DNA from: an uncultured Ectothiorhodospiraceae bacterium
GTDB taxonomy: Bacteria; Pseudomonadota; Gammaproteobacteria; Nitrococcales; Nitrococcaceae
NCBI GenBank assembly: GCA_913055565.1
Contig: CAJXKP010000020.1
Location: 1-48,713, forward strand
Length of the DNA: 48,713 nucleotides
Reading direction: 5' to 3'
Shown here: piece by piece, positions 7,872 through 16,727 of the stretch
Position numbering within the stretch: the first letter of the stretch is position 1
Layout of the letters: each line of letters starts with the position of its first letter
Notes under the pieces: generated by a model
The model's input: only the letters and a program-made list of their open reading frames with translations
Database searches by the model: none
What the model was told of the DNA's origin: nothing
Position numbers and translations under genes: made by a program

Positions 7872-10800
7872 ATGTTCGAGGCCCTGATCCGCCGCGGCAT
7901 CCTGATGACCGTCATCGCCGGTATAATCGGTGTACTCGGCGTGGTAGCCGCGCTCGGCCTCCCGATCCAAATGATCCCAGATCTGGAGGTTCGCACGATC
8001 TCCGTGCGCACCACCTGGCCGGGCGCCACGCCTCAGGATATCGAGAAGGAGATCCTGGTCGAGCAGGAGGAGTACCTCCAGCGCATCCCCCGGCCTCCAG
8101 GAGATGACGGCTACCGCGTCCACCGGCTCGGCCGAGATCGAGCTGGAGTTCCCCTACAGCGTGGCCATCAGTGAGACGTTGATTCGCGTCACCAACGCCC
8201 TGTCCCAGGTGCCAAGCTACCCAGAGAACGTTGACCAGCCTCGCATCCTGGCGGAGTCGTTCTCCAGTAACTCATTCATGTACTTCCGCGTGGCGCCCAT
8301 TGATGGCAATCCGCGCAACCTGGACATGGCCATGATGCGCGACTTCGTGGGCGAGCAGGTCCGCAAGCGCATGGAGACCGCTCAGGGTGTGTCCAGCGTT
8401 AACCTCTGGGGCAGCGCCGAGCGCCAGGTCCGGATCCGGGTGGACGCCTCGGCGCTTGCCGAGCGCGACCTGACCGCCGCCGATGTTCGAGACGTGTTGC
8501 GCGCGCGTAATCAGGACGTCTCCGCCGGCGAGATCGAGGCCGGCAAACGGCGCTACCTCCTAAGGACCGTGGGGCGCTTCAACAAGCTTGAGGATCTGGA
8601 ATCACTGATCCTCGCCAAGGACGGCGATTCGGTGGTACGCCTCGATGATGTCGCCGAGCTCGAGCTCAGCCACTTCGAGATTCGGCAGCGGTCGTTTGCC
8701 AACGGCAAACCGGTTCTAACCCTGGCAGTCAACCGCGTCCTCGGCTCCAACGTCATCGACATCAAGGACCGGATGCTCGGCGAGATGGGGGCCATTAACG
8801 AGCAGGTCCTCAACCCCGCCGGCATGGAGATGGCACTCAACGCCACAGACACCGTCTACGTCGAGCAATCCATCGCGACCGTCTGGCGCAACCTGGCCAT
8901 TGGGGCCGTGTTGGCCACGGCGGTGATGTTCGCCTTCCTGCGCTCGTCTCGCGCGACCCTGGTCGGGGTACTCGGCATCCCGCTATGCACCATCGCCGCC
9001 TTCATCGGCCTGCTCGCCCTCGGCCGGACCATTAACGTCATCTCGCTGGCGGGCGTGGCCTTCGCCATCGGTATGACGCTGGATAACACCATCGTGGTTC
9101 TCGAGAGCATCGAGCTGGAGCGCCGCCGCGGCGCCGAGCGGCTGCAGGCCGCCATTCGCGGCGTCCAGCGGGTGTGGCCAGCGGTGCTGGCGTCGACCAT
9201 GACGACGCTGCTGGTATTCGTGCCCATCCTGTTCATCGAACTCGAGGCGGGACAGCTCTACTCCGACATCGCCATTGCCGTGTCGGCGTCGATCCTGGCA
9301 TCGATGCTCGTCGCCATCACCCTGATACCCACGGCTGCTGCCAACCTCGATCTCGCGCCCGGCGGCCGTCGCAGCGAAGGCGGGAACGATCCCAGCGCGT
9401 TCGCGCGGGCTGTTACGGGGGGTGTGGGCCGACTCATAGCCAGCCCGGCTCGGCGAGGGCTATGCATCGTGCTGACCATCGCCACCAGCGTCGGCATCTT
9501 CGCCTACCTCACGCCGCCAGCCGAGTACCTGCCGCCCGGCGAGGAGCCGAAGATCTTCGCGCGCATGAACGCCCCGCCGGGCTATAACCTCGAAACCATG
9601 CGTGAGATCGGGACCGAGGTGCAGGACCAATTCCTGCCGTACCTCGACCACGCCCCCGAGCTATTCCAGCGCGGCGAGACGCCGGTACCGGCCATTGAGT
9701 ATCTGTTGGTATCCGTCGATGCCGGCGGTATGCGTATCATCGCTGAACCCAAGAATCCGGATCACGTGGATGCGCTCATAGACGCGGTCACCACCAAGTA
9801 CAGCGAATACCCGGGCATGCGGTCGTTCGCCACCCGCGGTTCCATCATCACCAGCAACGACGGCGGCTCGCGCAGCATCAACCTCGAGATCGCGGGCTCC
9901 GATCTGGCGGCCATCTACCAGGTCGCGAATACCGCCTGCCGGCGCGCCAATGAGGTCTTCGACGGGCCGCGCATTCAGGCCAATCCACCGACGCTGTCGC
10001 TAGCCCAGCCCCTACTCGCGGTACGCCCAGACTGGGATCGAGCAAGCGAGCTCGGCATGGATACTGAGGACATTGGTTACACCGTCGCCGCAGTGACCGA
10101 CGGCGCCTTCGTCGACGAGCTGTTCCTGGCTGACGACAAGATCGATATCTACATGTACTCCAGCGCCGGTACTGAGGCCAGCCTCGATGGCCTGGATCAG
10201 CTACCGGTCCACACGCCGCAGGGCGTCGTGCCATTGAGCAGTCTTGCGGAACTTGAGCGCACGGTGGATACCAGCACCGTTCAGCGCGTGGACGCCCGGC
10301 GAACGGTGACGCTGAACATCATCCCACCCGAATCGGTGCCGTTGGAGCGTGGTGTCGAGGTGGTACGCGACGAGCTGGTCGGGCCGATGCGTGACCGTGG
10401 CGAGATACCCGCTGCCGTCGACATCAGTCTAGCGGGAGCCAGCGATCAGCTCGCCGCCACCCAGGAGGCCCTGACGGGTAATTACGTCGTAGCGCTGGTG
10501 CTGGTCTATCTCGTTATGGTCGCCATCTTTAGCCACTGGGGCTACCCGCTGCTCATTATGACGACCATTCCGCTCGGCGTAGCCGGCGGCATCGCAGGAC
10601 TGGCACTGCTGAACTACGTCGGGGGCCTGCTACCGTTGGTCGGGCTCGCTGCGGTTCAGCAACCGTTCGACATGATCTCCATGCTGGGCTTCCTTATCCT
10701 GATGGGAACGGTGGTCAACAACCCCATCCTCATCGTCCACCGCGCCGCCGGCAATGTCCGCGCCGAGGGGCTCAACGCCCGTGACGCCGTCCAGGAAGCC

Positions 10801-11031
10801 GTGGCCTCGCGCCTGCGCCCGATCGCCATGTCGGCGATCACGACCATCTTCGGCCTGGCGCCGCTGGTGTTCATGCCGGGCCAGGGCACCGAGCTCTATC
10901 GCGGCGTCGGCGCCATCGTCCTGTTCGGGCTGGCCGGCGCGGCGTTGGTCACACTGACCTTCCTGCCGGCCATCACCGTGTCGGTGCTCAGTTGGGGTGA
11001 ACGCCGCCGGCAACGGCGTCACCAATCGTAA
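7872..11031 (+). pseudogene. RND efflux permease, interrupted by a frameshift at a C run
   Basis: Together the two reading frames encode an RND (resistance-nodulation-division) inner-membrane proton/drug antiporter of about 1,050 residues, normal for the family. The first frame starts at 7872 (MFEALIRRGILMTVIAGIIG) and runs into wrong sequence after LQRIP; the second resumes with EMTATASTGSAEIELEFPYS. The break is a run of five C at 8087-8091; four would restore LQRIPGLQEMT. The rest is intact: TM4 carries GMTLDNTIVVLE, TM10 carries GTVVNNPILIVH, so the classical AcrB Asp407 is kept while Asp408 and Lys940 positions are Asn. The 3' end overlaps the converging DUF481 gene by 13 bp. It may be a real mutation or a homopolymer sequencing error; the long intact remainder favours error or a very recent event. 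Confidence 0.85.
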
Positions 11032-12011
11032 CCGACCTTGAAAGTGTAGATGACGTCCTCCTTGTCGCGCTCCTCCGGCGGCTCATTGTCGTAGTCGAAG
11101 TTGACCTGGGCCGTCCCGTGGACGCCAGCGAACAAGGGCATGCGAACGCCACTGCGGCTGGTGTAGACGAACTCGTCCGGGCCGTTGACAGGCGGCAAGA
11201 GCTGGGAGCTATGGAACAGCACGGCGCCGCTGAAGACCTGCTGGCTGTAATCGGCGGCCACCCGGGCGGCGGCGAAGCCCTCGTCGTCGCCCTCGTCGAA
11301 GTCGTCGCGCACGGCGTTGAGACCCGCCTCAAGACCGAGCGAGAGATCGTCGCGATCGTAGAACTGATAACCGACGCCGGCGCCGGCACTCGAGCGCAGG
11401 TCCAGATCGCGGAAGGGATCGTGCTCGAAGGAGAGGTTCGACGCGAGGAACCAGCGAGCGGTGATGAATCGGGCGTAACGCCCGTAGACGCGGGCGTTCT
11501 CCGCCGTATCGTCACTGTCCTCAGTGGCGCGGTAGTACTCAGCGCCCGTAATGATGCGGTTGCGCTTGCTGCGCGCGACGGATTCCGCGGACGCGCTGAG
11601 GCTGGATGAGTCGGTGTTGCCGCGGCTGATCATCGCCCCCACATCGGCGTAGCCGCTGAGCTTGAAACCCGACGGCGGTGGATTGATCGCGGCCACGTCG
11701 GTGCGCTCGCGGGGCCGGTCGCGCTCGGCAAACTCTAGGTTGCCGTCCCGGATGCCGACGATTCGAGCGGTAACGATATCGCCCGAGGCCGTCTGCACCC
11801 GTATGGGCTCATCCGTGCGGATATCTTCGATCTTATCCCAGGCGATCTCGACCTCGCCGATGTAGTCGCTTTCCAGGACCAGAACCCCGTCGGCCATCGA
11901 CAAGATCTGGCCGCTCAGGGTGTCGCCATTGTCCAAGCTGACCCCGTCGGCGGCGGCGCCAAGCGGCACGGCGAGGGCCGCCATTACTAACAAACAGGCA
12001 TGAATCGCCAT
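11019..12011 (-). CDS. DUF481 outer-membrane beta-barrel protein
   Basis: A 330-residue exported protein: signal peptide (about 1-21, ending AAADG), a small N-terminal beta domain (about 22-105, with SLDNGDTLSGQILSMADGVL), then the DUF481 barrel to a final aromatic residue (FKVGYDW), typical of outer-membrane proteins inserted by Bam. DUF481 proteins, often called salt-induced outer membrane protein YdiY, have no firm function. The start at 12011 is followed directly by the signal peptide; AGGGAGG lies close upstream. Its 3' end overlaps the RND permease gene. Confidence 0.85.
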   Translation of the reverse strand: MAIHACLLVMAALAVPLGAAADGVSLDNGDTLSGQILSMADGVLVLESDYIGEVEIAWDKIEDIRTDEPIRVQTASGDIVTARIVGIRDGNLEFAERDRPRERTDVAAINPPPSGFKLSGYADVGAMISRGNTDSSSLSASAESVARSKRNRIITGAEYYRATEDSDDTAENARVYGRYARFITARWFLASNLSFEHDPFRDLDLRSSAGAGVGYQFYDRDDLSLGLEAGLNAVRDDFDEGDDEGFAAARVAADYSQQVFSGAVLFHSSQLLPPVNGPDEFVYTSRSGVRMPLFAGVHGTAQVNFDYDNEPPEERDKEDVIYTFKVGYDW

Positions 12012-12186
12012 TAAACCTCCCTTCGACGAGTTGAAAATGGTGGGCCATAGACGGTATGCCGATGCCTAGGAAGGCGACCGCTCTGGCTGATGAGGCTGGA
12101 CGCCCACGACTAGAACCACCGAGACTATGGGGTCATGACCAACACCGCCGCCGCACCGTTCCACCAACCATAAAAGGGAAAGGCCC

Positions 12187-12570
12187 ATGGAGCCGGCTAT
12201 CCATCGCTTCTCCGACGCCGAGGAGTTCTACCTAGATCACGGCTGCCACATTCGCGAGCTCTCGAGCACGAGCAACGACGAGGCGGTCTCCATCGCGCGG
12301 GCCCGCGTCGAGCCCGGCGTAACGACCCGCTGGCATCGACTCCAGGGCATCGTCGAGCGCTACCTCATCCTGGCCGGCGAGGGCGTTGTGGAGGTCGGGG
12401 ATCTCGATCCCACATCGGTAACCGCTGGGGATACCGTAATCATCCCGCCCGACTGCCCGCAACGAATACAGAATACCGACGAACGCGATCTGCTATTCCT
12501 GGCGATCTGCAGCCCACGTTTCGATCCCGCCGCCTACCTGGACACCGAACCGCCAGCAGGTGAGGTCTAG
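12187..12570 (+). CDS. Cupin domain protein
   Basis: A 127-residue single-domain cupin. Cupin motif 1 is read in VEPGVTTRWHRLQGIVERYL and LAGEGVVEVGD; motif 2 in AGDTVIIPPDCPQRIQN. In motif 1 only one His (WHRL) and one Glu (VERY) of the usual metal ligands are obvious, and the motif 2 His position appears to be Gln, so metal binding is uncertain. It resembles small cupins of the mannose-6-phosphate isomerase-like group. GGGAAAGG precedes the ATG. Substrate unknown. Confidence 0.8.
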   Translation: MEPAIHRFSDAEEFYLDHGCHIRELSSTSNDEAVSIARARVEPGVTTRWHRLQGIVERYLILAGEGVVEVGDLDPTSVTAGDTVIIPPDCPQRIQNTDERDLLFLAICSPRFDPAAYLDTEPPAGEV

Positions 12571-12572
12571 GG

Positions 12573-12809
12573 ATGCTGAGCTACACACGGGCCATCACGG
12601 CGGGTCTGGTGCTACTTACCGTGAGCGGCGGGGTGCTCGTGCGCTCAGCGCTCGGGTTGGCGATACATCTGCTGCTATTGCCAGTTCGGCCGAGTCTCGC
12701 CACCTTAGCGGGCGGTCGCCGAGCGCATCCTAGTCGTGGATCATTGGTTGATGCACGACGGCGCTGTGGCCCACGAGCATTATTTAGCGTCTCCCTAGTG
12801 GTCGGCTGA
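12573..12809 (+). CDS. Possible small membrane protein or gene remnant
   Basis: A 78-codon reading frame starting 2 bp after the cupin stop, with GAGGT a few bases before. Residues 6-45 are hydrophobic and could form one or two membrane helices; after about residue 47 the sequence becomes Arg-rich and unlike protein, while another frame there reads ERILVVDHWLMHDGAVAHEH. This hints at a frameshifted or decayed gene. No family recognised; it may equally be noncoding DNA between the cupin and tex genes. Confidence 0.25.
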   Translation: MLSYTRAITAGLVLLTVSGGVLVRSALGLAIHLLLLPVRPSLATLAGGRRAHPSRGSLVDARRRCGPRALFSVSLVVG

Positions 12810-12852
12810 ACGAACCGGCCGCCCCTCGCCACACCAGCAACGGACTCACCCG

Positions 12853-15150
12853 ATGGAAGATAGCAACACACCAAAACTCGCCGCCGAACTGAACCTAACG
12901 CGGCCCAGCGTCGAGGCCGCCATCCGGTTGCTTGACGACGGCGCGACGGTGCCGTTCATCGCGCGCTACCGCAAGGAGGCGACCGGGGGACTGGACGACA
13001 GCGACCTGCGTGGCCTCGAGCAGCGCCTGACCTATCGCCGGGAGCTGGATGCACGGCGGCAAACGGTGATGACCGCGATCCGCGAGCAGGGGGCGTTGAC
13101 GGATTCACTGAGCGAGGCCATCGCCGCGGCCGAGACCAAGCAGCGCTTGGAGGATCTCTATCAGCCCTATAAGAAGAAACGCCGAACCAAAGGTGAGATG
13201 GCACGCGAGGCGGGCCTGGAGCCCCTGGCCAGTCGGCTTTTCGACGATCCCGCCGTCAATCCGAGCACGGCAGCGCAGGCGTTCATAAATGCGGAGGCCG
13301 GCGTTAACAACGCCGACGAGGCCCTCACCGGGGCGCGCTACATCCTTGCGGAGCGCTGGAGTGAAGACGCCGAACTGCTGGCGGCCCTACGTGACTGGGC
13401 CTGGCATCAAGGGCGCCTGGTCTCCGAAGTGGATCCCAAAAACCGCGACAGCGGTTCCAAGTTCTGTGATTACTTCGATTACAGCGAGGCCATTTCGCGA
13501 ATCCCCTCGCACCGGGCCCTGGCGCTGCTACGCGGCCGCCGGGAGGGGGTGCTGCGCCTGCACCTGGGTATGCCCGATGAGCTGGCGGATCCGCCCGCGC
13601 GGCCGAGTGAGGGCGAGCGGCGACTGAGCCGGCATATCGGCTTTCGCCACCGGCAGCGCGAGGGCGACGATTGGCTTGCCGAGAGCATCCGTTTCTGCTG
13701 GCGAGTCAAGCTACTGACCCGTCTCGAGACCGATCTCATCGGTCGGCTCCGCGAGGCCGCTGAGACCGAGGCGATCAATGTCTTCGCCCGCAACCTGCGC
13801 GATCTCCTGCTCGCCGCCCCGGCGGGCGACACGCCGGTATTGGGGATCGATCCCGGCCTGCGGACGGGCTGCAAGGTCGCCGTCGCCACGGCCACTGGAG
13901 CGCTGGCTGCGACCGAGACCATCTACCCCCACGCCCCGCAACGCCGTTGGTGGGCCGCCCGGTCGCGGCTCGGCGAGCTCGCCCAAGCCTATGGGGTCAC
14001 CCTCATCGCCGTTGGCAACGGCACCGCCTCGCGGGAGACCGAGGAGCTGGCCAAGGCCGTCGCCGCCGACGTGGGCGGGGCGCAGGCCGTGATGGTCTCG
14101 GAGGCCGGCGCCTCCGTGTATTCGGCCTCCGAGACGGCGGCGCGGGAGTTCCCCGATCTCGACGTCTCGCTGCGCGGCGCCGTCTCCATCGCCAGGCGGC
14201 TGCAGGATCCACTGGCCGAGCTGGTCAAGATCGAGCCCAAATCCATTGGCGTCGGGCAGTACCAGCACGATGTCAATCAGACCCAACTGGCCCGATCCCT
14301 GGATGCGGTCGTGGAGGATTGCGTCAACGCGGTCGGGGTTGATCTCAACACGGCGTCGGCATCGCTGCTGGCCCGCGTCGCCGGCCTAAACGCGAGCCTC
14401 GCGGAGCGGGTCACCACGCACCGGGACACCCATGGTCCCTTCCCGAATCGCACGGCGTTGAAGCGGGTCAGCCGCCTCGGTGACAAGACATTCGAGCAGG
14501 CGGCGGGCTTCCTACGCATCCGCAACGGCGACACACCGCTGGACGCCTCGGCGGTTCACCCCGAGGCCTATCCGGTGGTCGAGCGCATCGCCACCGATAC
14601 CGGCCGGTTGGCCGCTGGCCTCATTGGCGCTAGCGAGCTCCTCGAGCGCCTCGATCCGAACGCCTACACCGACGAACGCTTCGGCGTACCGACCGTTAGC
14701 GATATTCTCGCCGAGCTCGCCAAGCCGGGGCGGGACCCGCGCCCCGCCTTTCGCACCGCGCGGTTCCGCGAGGACGTCACCAGCCTCGCTGATCTGGAGC
14801 CCGGCATGACCCTGGAGGGCGTGGTCACGAATGTGACTAACTTCGGCGCGTTCGTTGACATCGGCGTCCATCAGGATGGACTGGTGCACATCTCCGCGAT
14901 GGCCGAGAAGTTCGTACGGGACCCGCACACGATCTGCAAGCCCGGCGATATCGTCCGCGTCGGTGTCCTGGAGGTCGATGAGGCGCGCCAGCGGATTGGC
15001 CTGACCCTGCGGCTCGCCGAGGCGGAGACCAGCTCAACGAACCGCGAGAAGTCGCAACCAAAGCCTAGCGCCTCGAATCACAAGCGCGAACCGAAGAAAG
15101 CGGCCGACACCGCTATGGCGGCCGCTTTTCGCCAAGGGAATAAAGACTAG
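12853..15150 (+). CDS. tex: Tex family RNA-binding transcription accessory protein
   Basis: A 765-residue Tex protein, matching the family length. The N-terminal helical domain includes VPFIARYRKEATGGLDD and LYQPYKKKRRTKGEMAR; a YqgF/RuvX-like RNase H fold begins at VLGIDPGLRTGCKVAV (about residue 330); a helix-hairpin-helix region follows (VDLNTASASLLARVAGLN); an S1 RNA-binding domain lies at about 650-720 (GVVTNVTNFGAFVDIGVHQD). Tex binds nucleic acid and affects transcription and translation; it is the bacterial relative of Spt6. The C-terminal Lys-rich tail is encoded over a strong stem-loop. Confidence 0.95.
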   Translation: MEDSNTPKLAAELNLTRPSVEAAIRLLDDGATVPFIARYRKEATGGLDDSDLRGLEQRLTYRRELDARRQTVMTAIREQGALTDSLSEAIAAAETKQRLEDLYQPYKKKRRTKGEMAREAGLEPLASRLFDDPAVNPSTAAQAFINAEAGVNNADEALTGARYILAERWSEDAELLAALRDWAWHQGRLVSEVDPKNRDSGSKFCDYFDYSEAISRIPSHRALALLRGRREGVLRLHLGMPDELADPPARPSEGERRLSRHIGFRHRQREGDDWLAESIRFCWRVKLLTRLETDLIGRLREAAETEAINVFARNLRDLLLAAPAGDTPVLGIDPGLRTGCKVAVATATGALAATETIYPHAPQRRWWAARSRLGELAQAYGVTLIAVGNGTASRETEELAKAVAADVGGAQAVMVSEAGASVYSASETAAREFPDLDVSLRGAVSIARRLQDPLAELVKIEPKSIGVGQYQHDVNQTQLARSLDAVVEDCVNAVGVDLNTASASLLARVAGLNASLAERVTTHRDTHGPFPNRTALKRVSRLGDKTFEQAAGFLRIRNGDTPLDASAVHPEAYPVVERIATDTGRLAAGLIGASELLERLDPNAYTDERFGVPTVSDILAELAKPGRDPRPAFRTARFREDVTSLADLEPGMTLEGVVTNVTNFGAFVDIGVHQDGLVHISAMAEKFVRDPHTICKPGDIVRVGVLEVDEARQRIGLTLRLAEAETSSTNREKSQPKPSASNHKREPKKAADTAMAAAFRQGNKD
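15097..15128 (+). terminator. Possible intrinsic terminator inside the tex 3' end
   Basis: AAAGCGGCC at 15097-15105 pairs perfectly with GGCCGCTTT at 15120-15128, giving a 9 bp stem, 14-base loop and a tail of four T. It lies in the last codons of tex. It could terminate tex transcripts or be a by-product of the KKAADTAMAAAF coding sequence. Confidence 0.35.
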
Positions 15151-15204
15151 TTTGGCCGCCATCGATAGCACGCGGCGCCCATAGCGACCCGCCCCGAGCC
15201 GATC

Positions 15205-15210
15205 TATACT
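15205..15210 (+). promoter_or_regulatory. Candidate -10 box for the 15244 gene
   Basis: TATACT matches the sigma-70 -10 consensus at five of six positions and lies 34 bp before the ATG at 15244, in the gap after tex. No convincing -35 is seen at 17 bp spacing (TAGCGA at 15182-15187). Confidence 0.35.
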
Positions 15211-15243
15211 TCGATCAGGGGCTGTCATCTGGGGGAAAGCGCC

Positions 15244-15807
15244 ATGATCATCGATACTCAGCATCCGGAAGACTTGGGGCGTGACGAGCGCCTTCGCATC
15301 CTGAGCGACGAGTTCGACATCCGGGGGGTAACGGTCTATCTCCTCGATGTGATACCACTACTTGAGATGGCCTGGGCGCAGCACGCGCGGCCCGGACCCC
15401 CCGAGTATCGACTGATCTACGAGTACGCACTGCGCCGCGTCGCCGAGCTCGATAATGACGCCGATGGTGGCATCACCATCAATCCACGGCGGGTGAATGC
15501 CCTCCTGCACCGCTATTTAAAAAGCCACAACCCGCGTGGGCATCTGTGCCGGCTACGGCGCCTAGCAGCGCCGTTGATGTTCGATCAAAGCGATGCCGCT
15601 ACCAACGCGCAGCAACGTCAGCGCCTGCTGGACTACTGCCTCGATGTCGGTGCGGCCAGCGTGGGGCATTACCCCTACGAAGCGCATGAGCGATTCGGCG
15701 CCCAAAAGAAGGCGCTGTTCCGGGAGATCGCTCAGTCGCTCGATCTACTGGCAGCGCCGTCGTGCTCGGCGGTCGGCGCGGCGCCACAGCCCGCGGCGCC
15801 CGCTTGA
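15244..15807 (+). CDS. Unknown soluble protein, all-helical
   Basis: A 187-residue protein I cannot assign. GGGGGAAAG lies just before the ATG. It is predicted largely helical; the segments VTVYLLDVIPLLEMAWAQ, EYRLIYEYALRRVAELD and GGITINPRRVNALLHRYLKS, then a late FGAQKKALFREIAQSLDLL, recall the helix pattern of TerB-like domains, but no diagnostic motif is present. The C-terminal 20 residues are low-complexity Ala/Pro. It is followed by the small Oxidored-like gene. Being well packed with normal codon use, it is likely a real gene. Confidence 0.65.
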   Translation: MIIDTQHPEDLGRDERLRILSDEFDIRGVTVYLLDVIPLLEMAWAQHARPGPPEYRLIYEYALRRVAELDNDADGGITINPRRVNALLHRYLKSHNPRGHLCRLRRLAAPLMFDQSDAATNAQQRQRLLDYCLDVGAASVGHYPYEAHERFGAQKKALFREIAQSLDLLAAPSCSAVGAAPQPAAPA

Positions 15808-15893
15808 GGCACCGGGGCGAACCGCTCGCGTGCTGGGCCCAGCGGCCTCGGGGCGGTATCATACGATGCCAGCGCTGACACAGGAGGCGAGAG

Positions 15894-16064
15894 ATGAGCG
15901 ACAGCTCGAGGCACAGGGAACCACCGCCGCCACGGGAGCCCGACACGGAGGAGTGCTGCGGCAATGGCTGTGACCCGTGTATCTTCGATCTCTACGAGCA
16001 ACGCCTCGAGCGGTGGCGCCAGCGCTGTCGGGCACGGCGCGATCAAGGCTCGGCGTTGCGCTGA
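15894..16064 (+). CDS. Small Oxidored-like domain protein (Cys-rich)
   Basis: A 56-residue protein with the signature of the Oxidored-like (PF09791) domain: CCGNGCDPCIFDLYEQRLER, with four Cys in a CCxxxCxxC pattern that could hold a metal or disulfides, followed by Trp and basic residues. AGGAGG sits 7 bases before the ATG. The same small module in other proteobacteria is annotated oxidoreductase-like; its function is not established. Confidence 0.8.
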   Translation: MSDSSRHREPPPPREPDTEECCGNGCDPCIFDLYEQRLERWRQRCRARRDQGSALR

Positions 16065-16087
16065 CCGCAAGCTAACCTGGTGAGCCC

Positions 16088-16630
16088 ATGGCGCGAATCC
16101 TAGGCATTCCGGCGCTGGTGCTGGCGCTGGTATTGATCGCCTCGCCGGCGGCACGCGCGAGTGTTCAGCGCAACCTCATACCCATCCTCCTCTACGGCGG
16201 CCTCGCCGCCGCCGTGGGATTGGTGGTCACCGGCCGAGTCCATTGGCTGGTCGCCGGTGGCTGGGCCGTGATGGCCGGCCTCCGACGAATCCTTCCGTGG
16301 CTATGGCAACTCCCGTGGACACGCTGGCTATGGCAACGCTGGCAGCGCGGGCAACGACCGCGCGACGAGCAAGGCAATCAACGTGGGCAGGCGGGGGATA
16401 ACGCCAGCGGCGCCCGCGCCGATTCCCGTCGCGGCACGATGTCGGCAGCTGAGGCACGCGAGACCCTGGGCGTTGCGCCCGATGCGGCTTACGACGAGAT
16501 ACGGGAGGCCCATCGGCGGTTGATCCAACGCGCGCACCCTGATCGCGGTGGCTCGGCGGGCCTGGCGCAACGAATCAATGAGGCACGCGCCGTATTGCTA
16601 GGTGAGACATCCCATAATGGCGCCGCGTAG
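16088..16630 (+). CDS. J-domain membrane protein (TIM14-like)
   Basis: A 180-residue protein: an N-terminal hydrophobic helix (about 4-24), a second one (about 32-58), a Trp/Arg-rich linker, then a C-terminal J domain (about 118-175) with MSAAEARETLGVAPDAAYDE and the HPD motif in QRAHPDRGGSAGLAQRINEA. The arrangement, membrane anchor first and J domain last, is that of bacterial proteins similar to mitochondrial TIM14/Pam18. It should stimulate DnaK-type ATPases at the inner membrane. The client is unknown. Confidence 0.85.
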   Translation: MARILGIPALVLALVLIASPAARASVQRNLIPILLYGGLAAAVGLVVTGRVHWLVAGGWAVMAGLRRILPWLWQLPWTRWLWQRWQRGQRPRDEQGNQRGQAGDNASGARADSRRGTMSAAEARETLGVAPDAAYDEIREAHRRLIQRAHPDRGGSAGLAQRINEARAVLLGETSHNGAA

Positions 16631-16636
16631 CGGCGC
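16620..16636. repeat. Perfect GC hairpin spanning the J-domain gene stop codon
   Basis: GCGCCGC, loop GTA, GCGGCGC: a 7 bp perfect stem that includes the TAG stop at 16628-16630. No T run follows, so it is not a standard intrinsic terminator; it may stabilise the 3' end of the transcript. Confidence 0.4.
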
Positions 16637-16727
16637 GTGCTCGGCCTGTCACCGCGGTAACGCTAACGTCATCGCCACCTGGGGTTTAGACTAGAGCCGG
16701 TCATACGCAGCAGAGTCGCGCCGCCGC

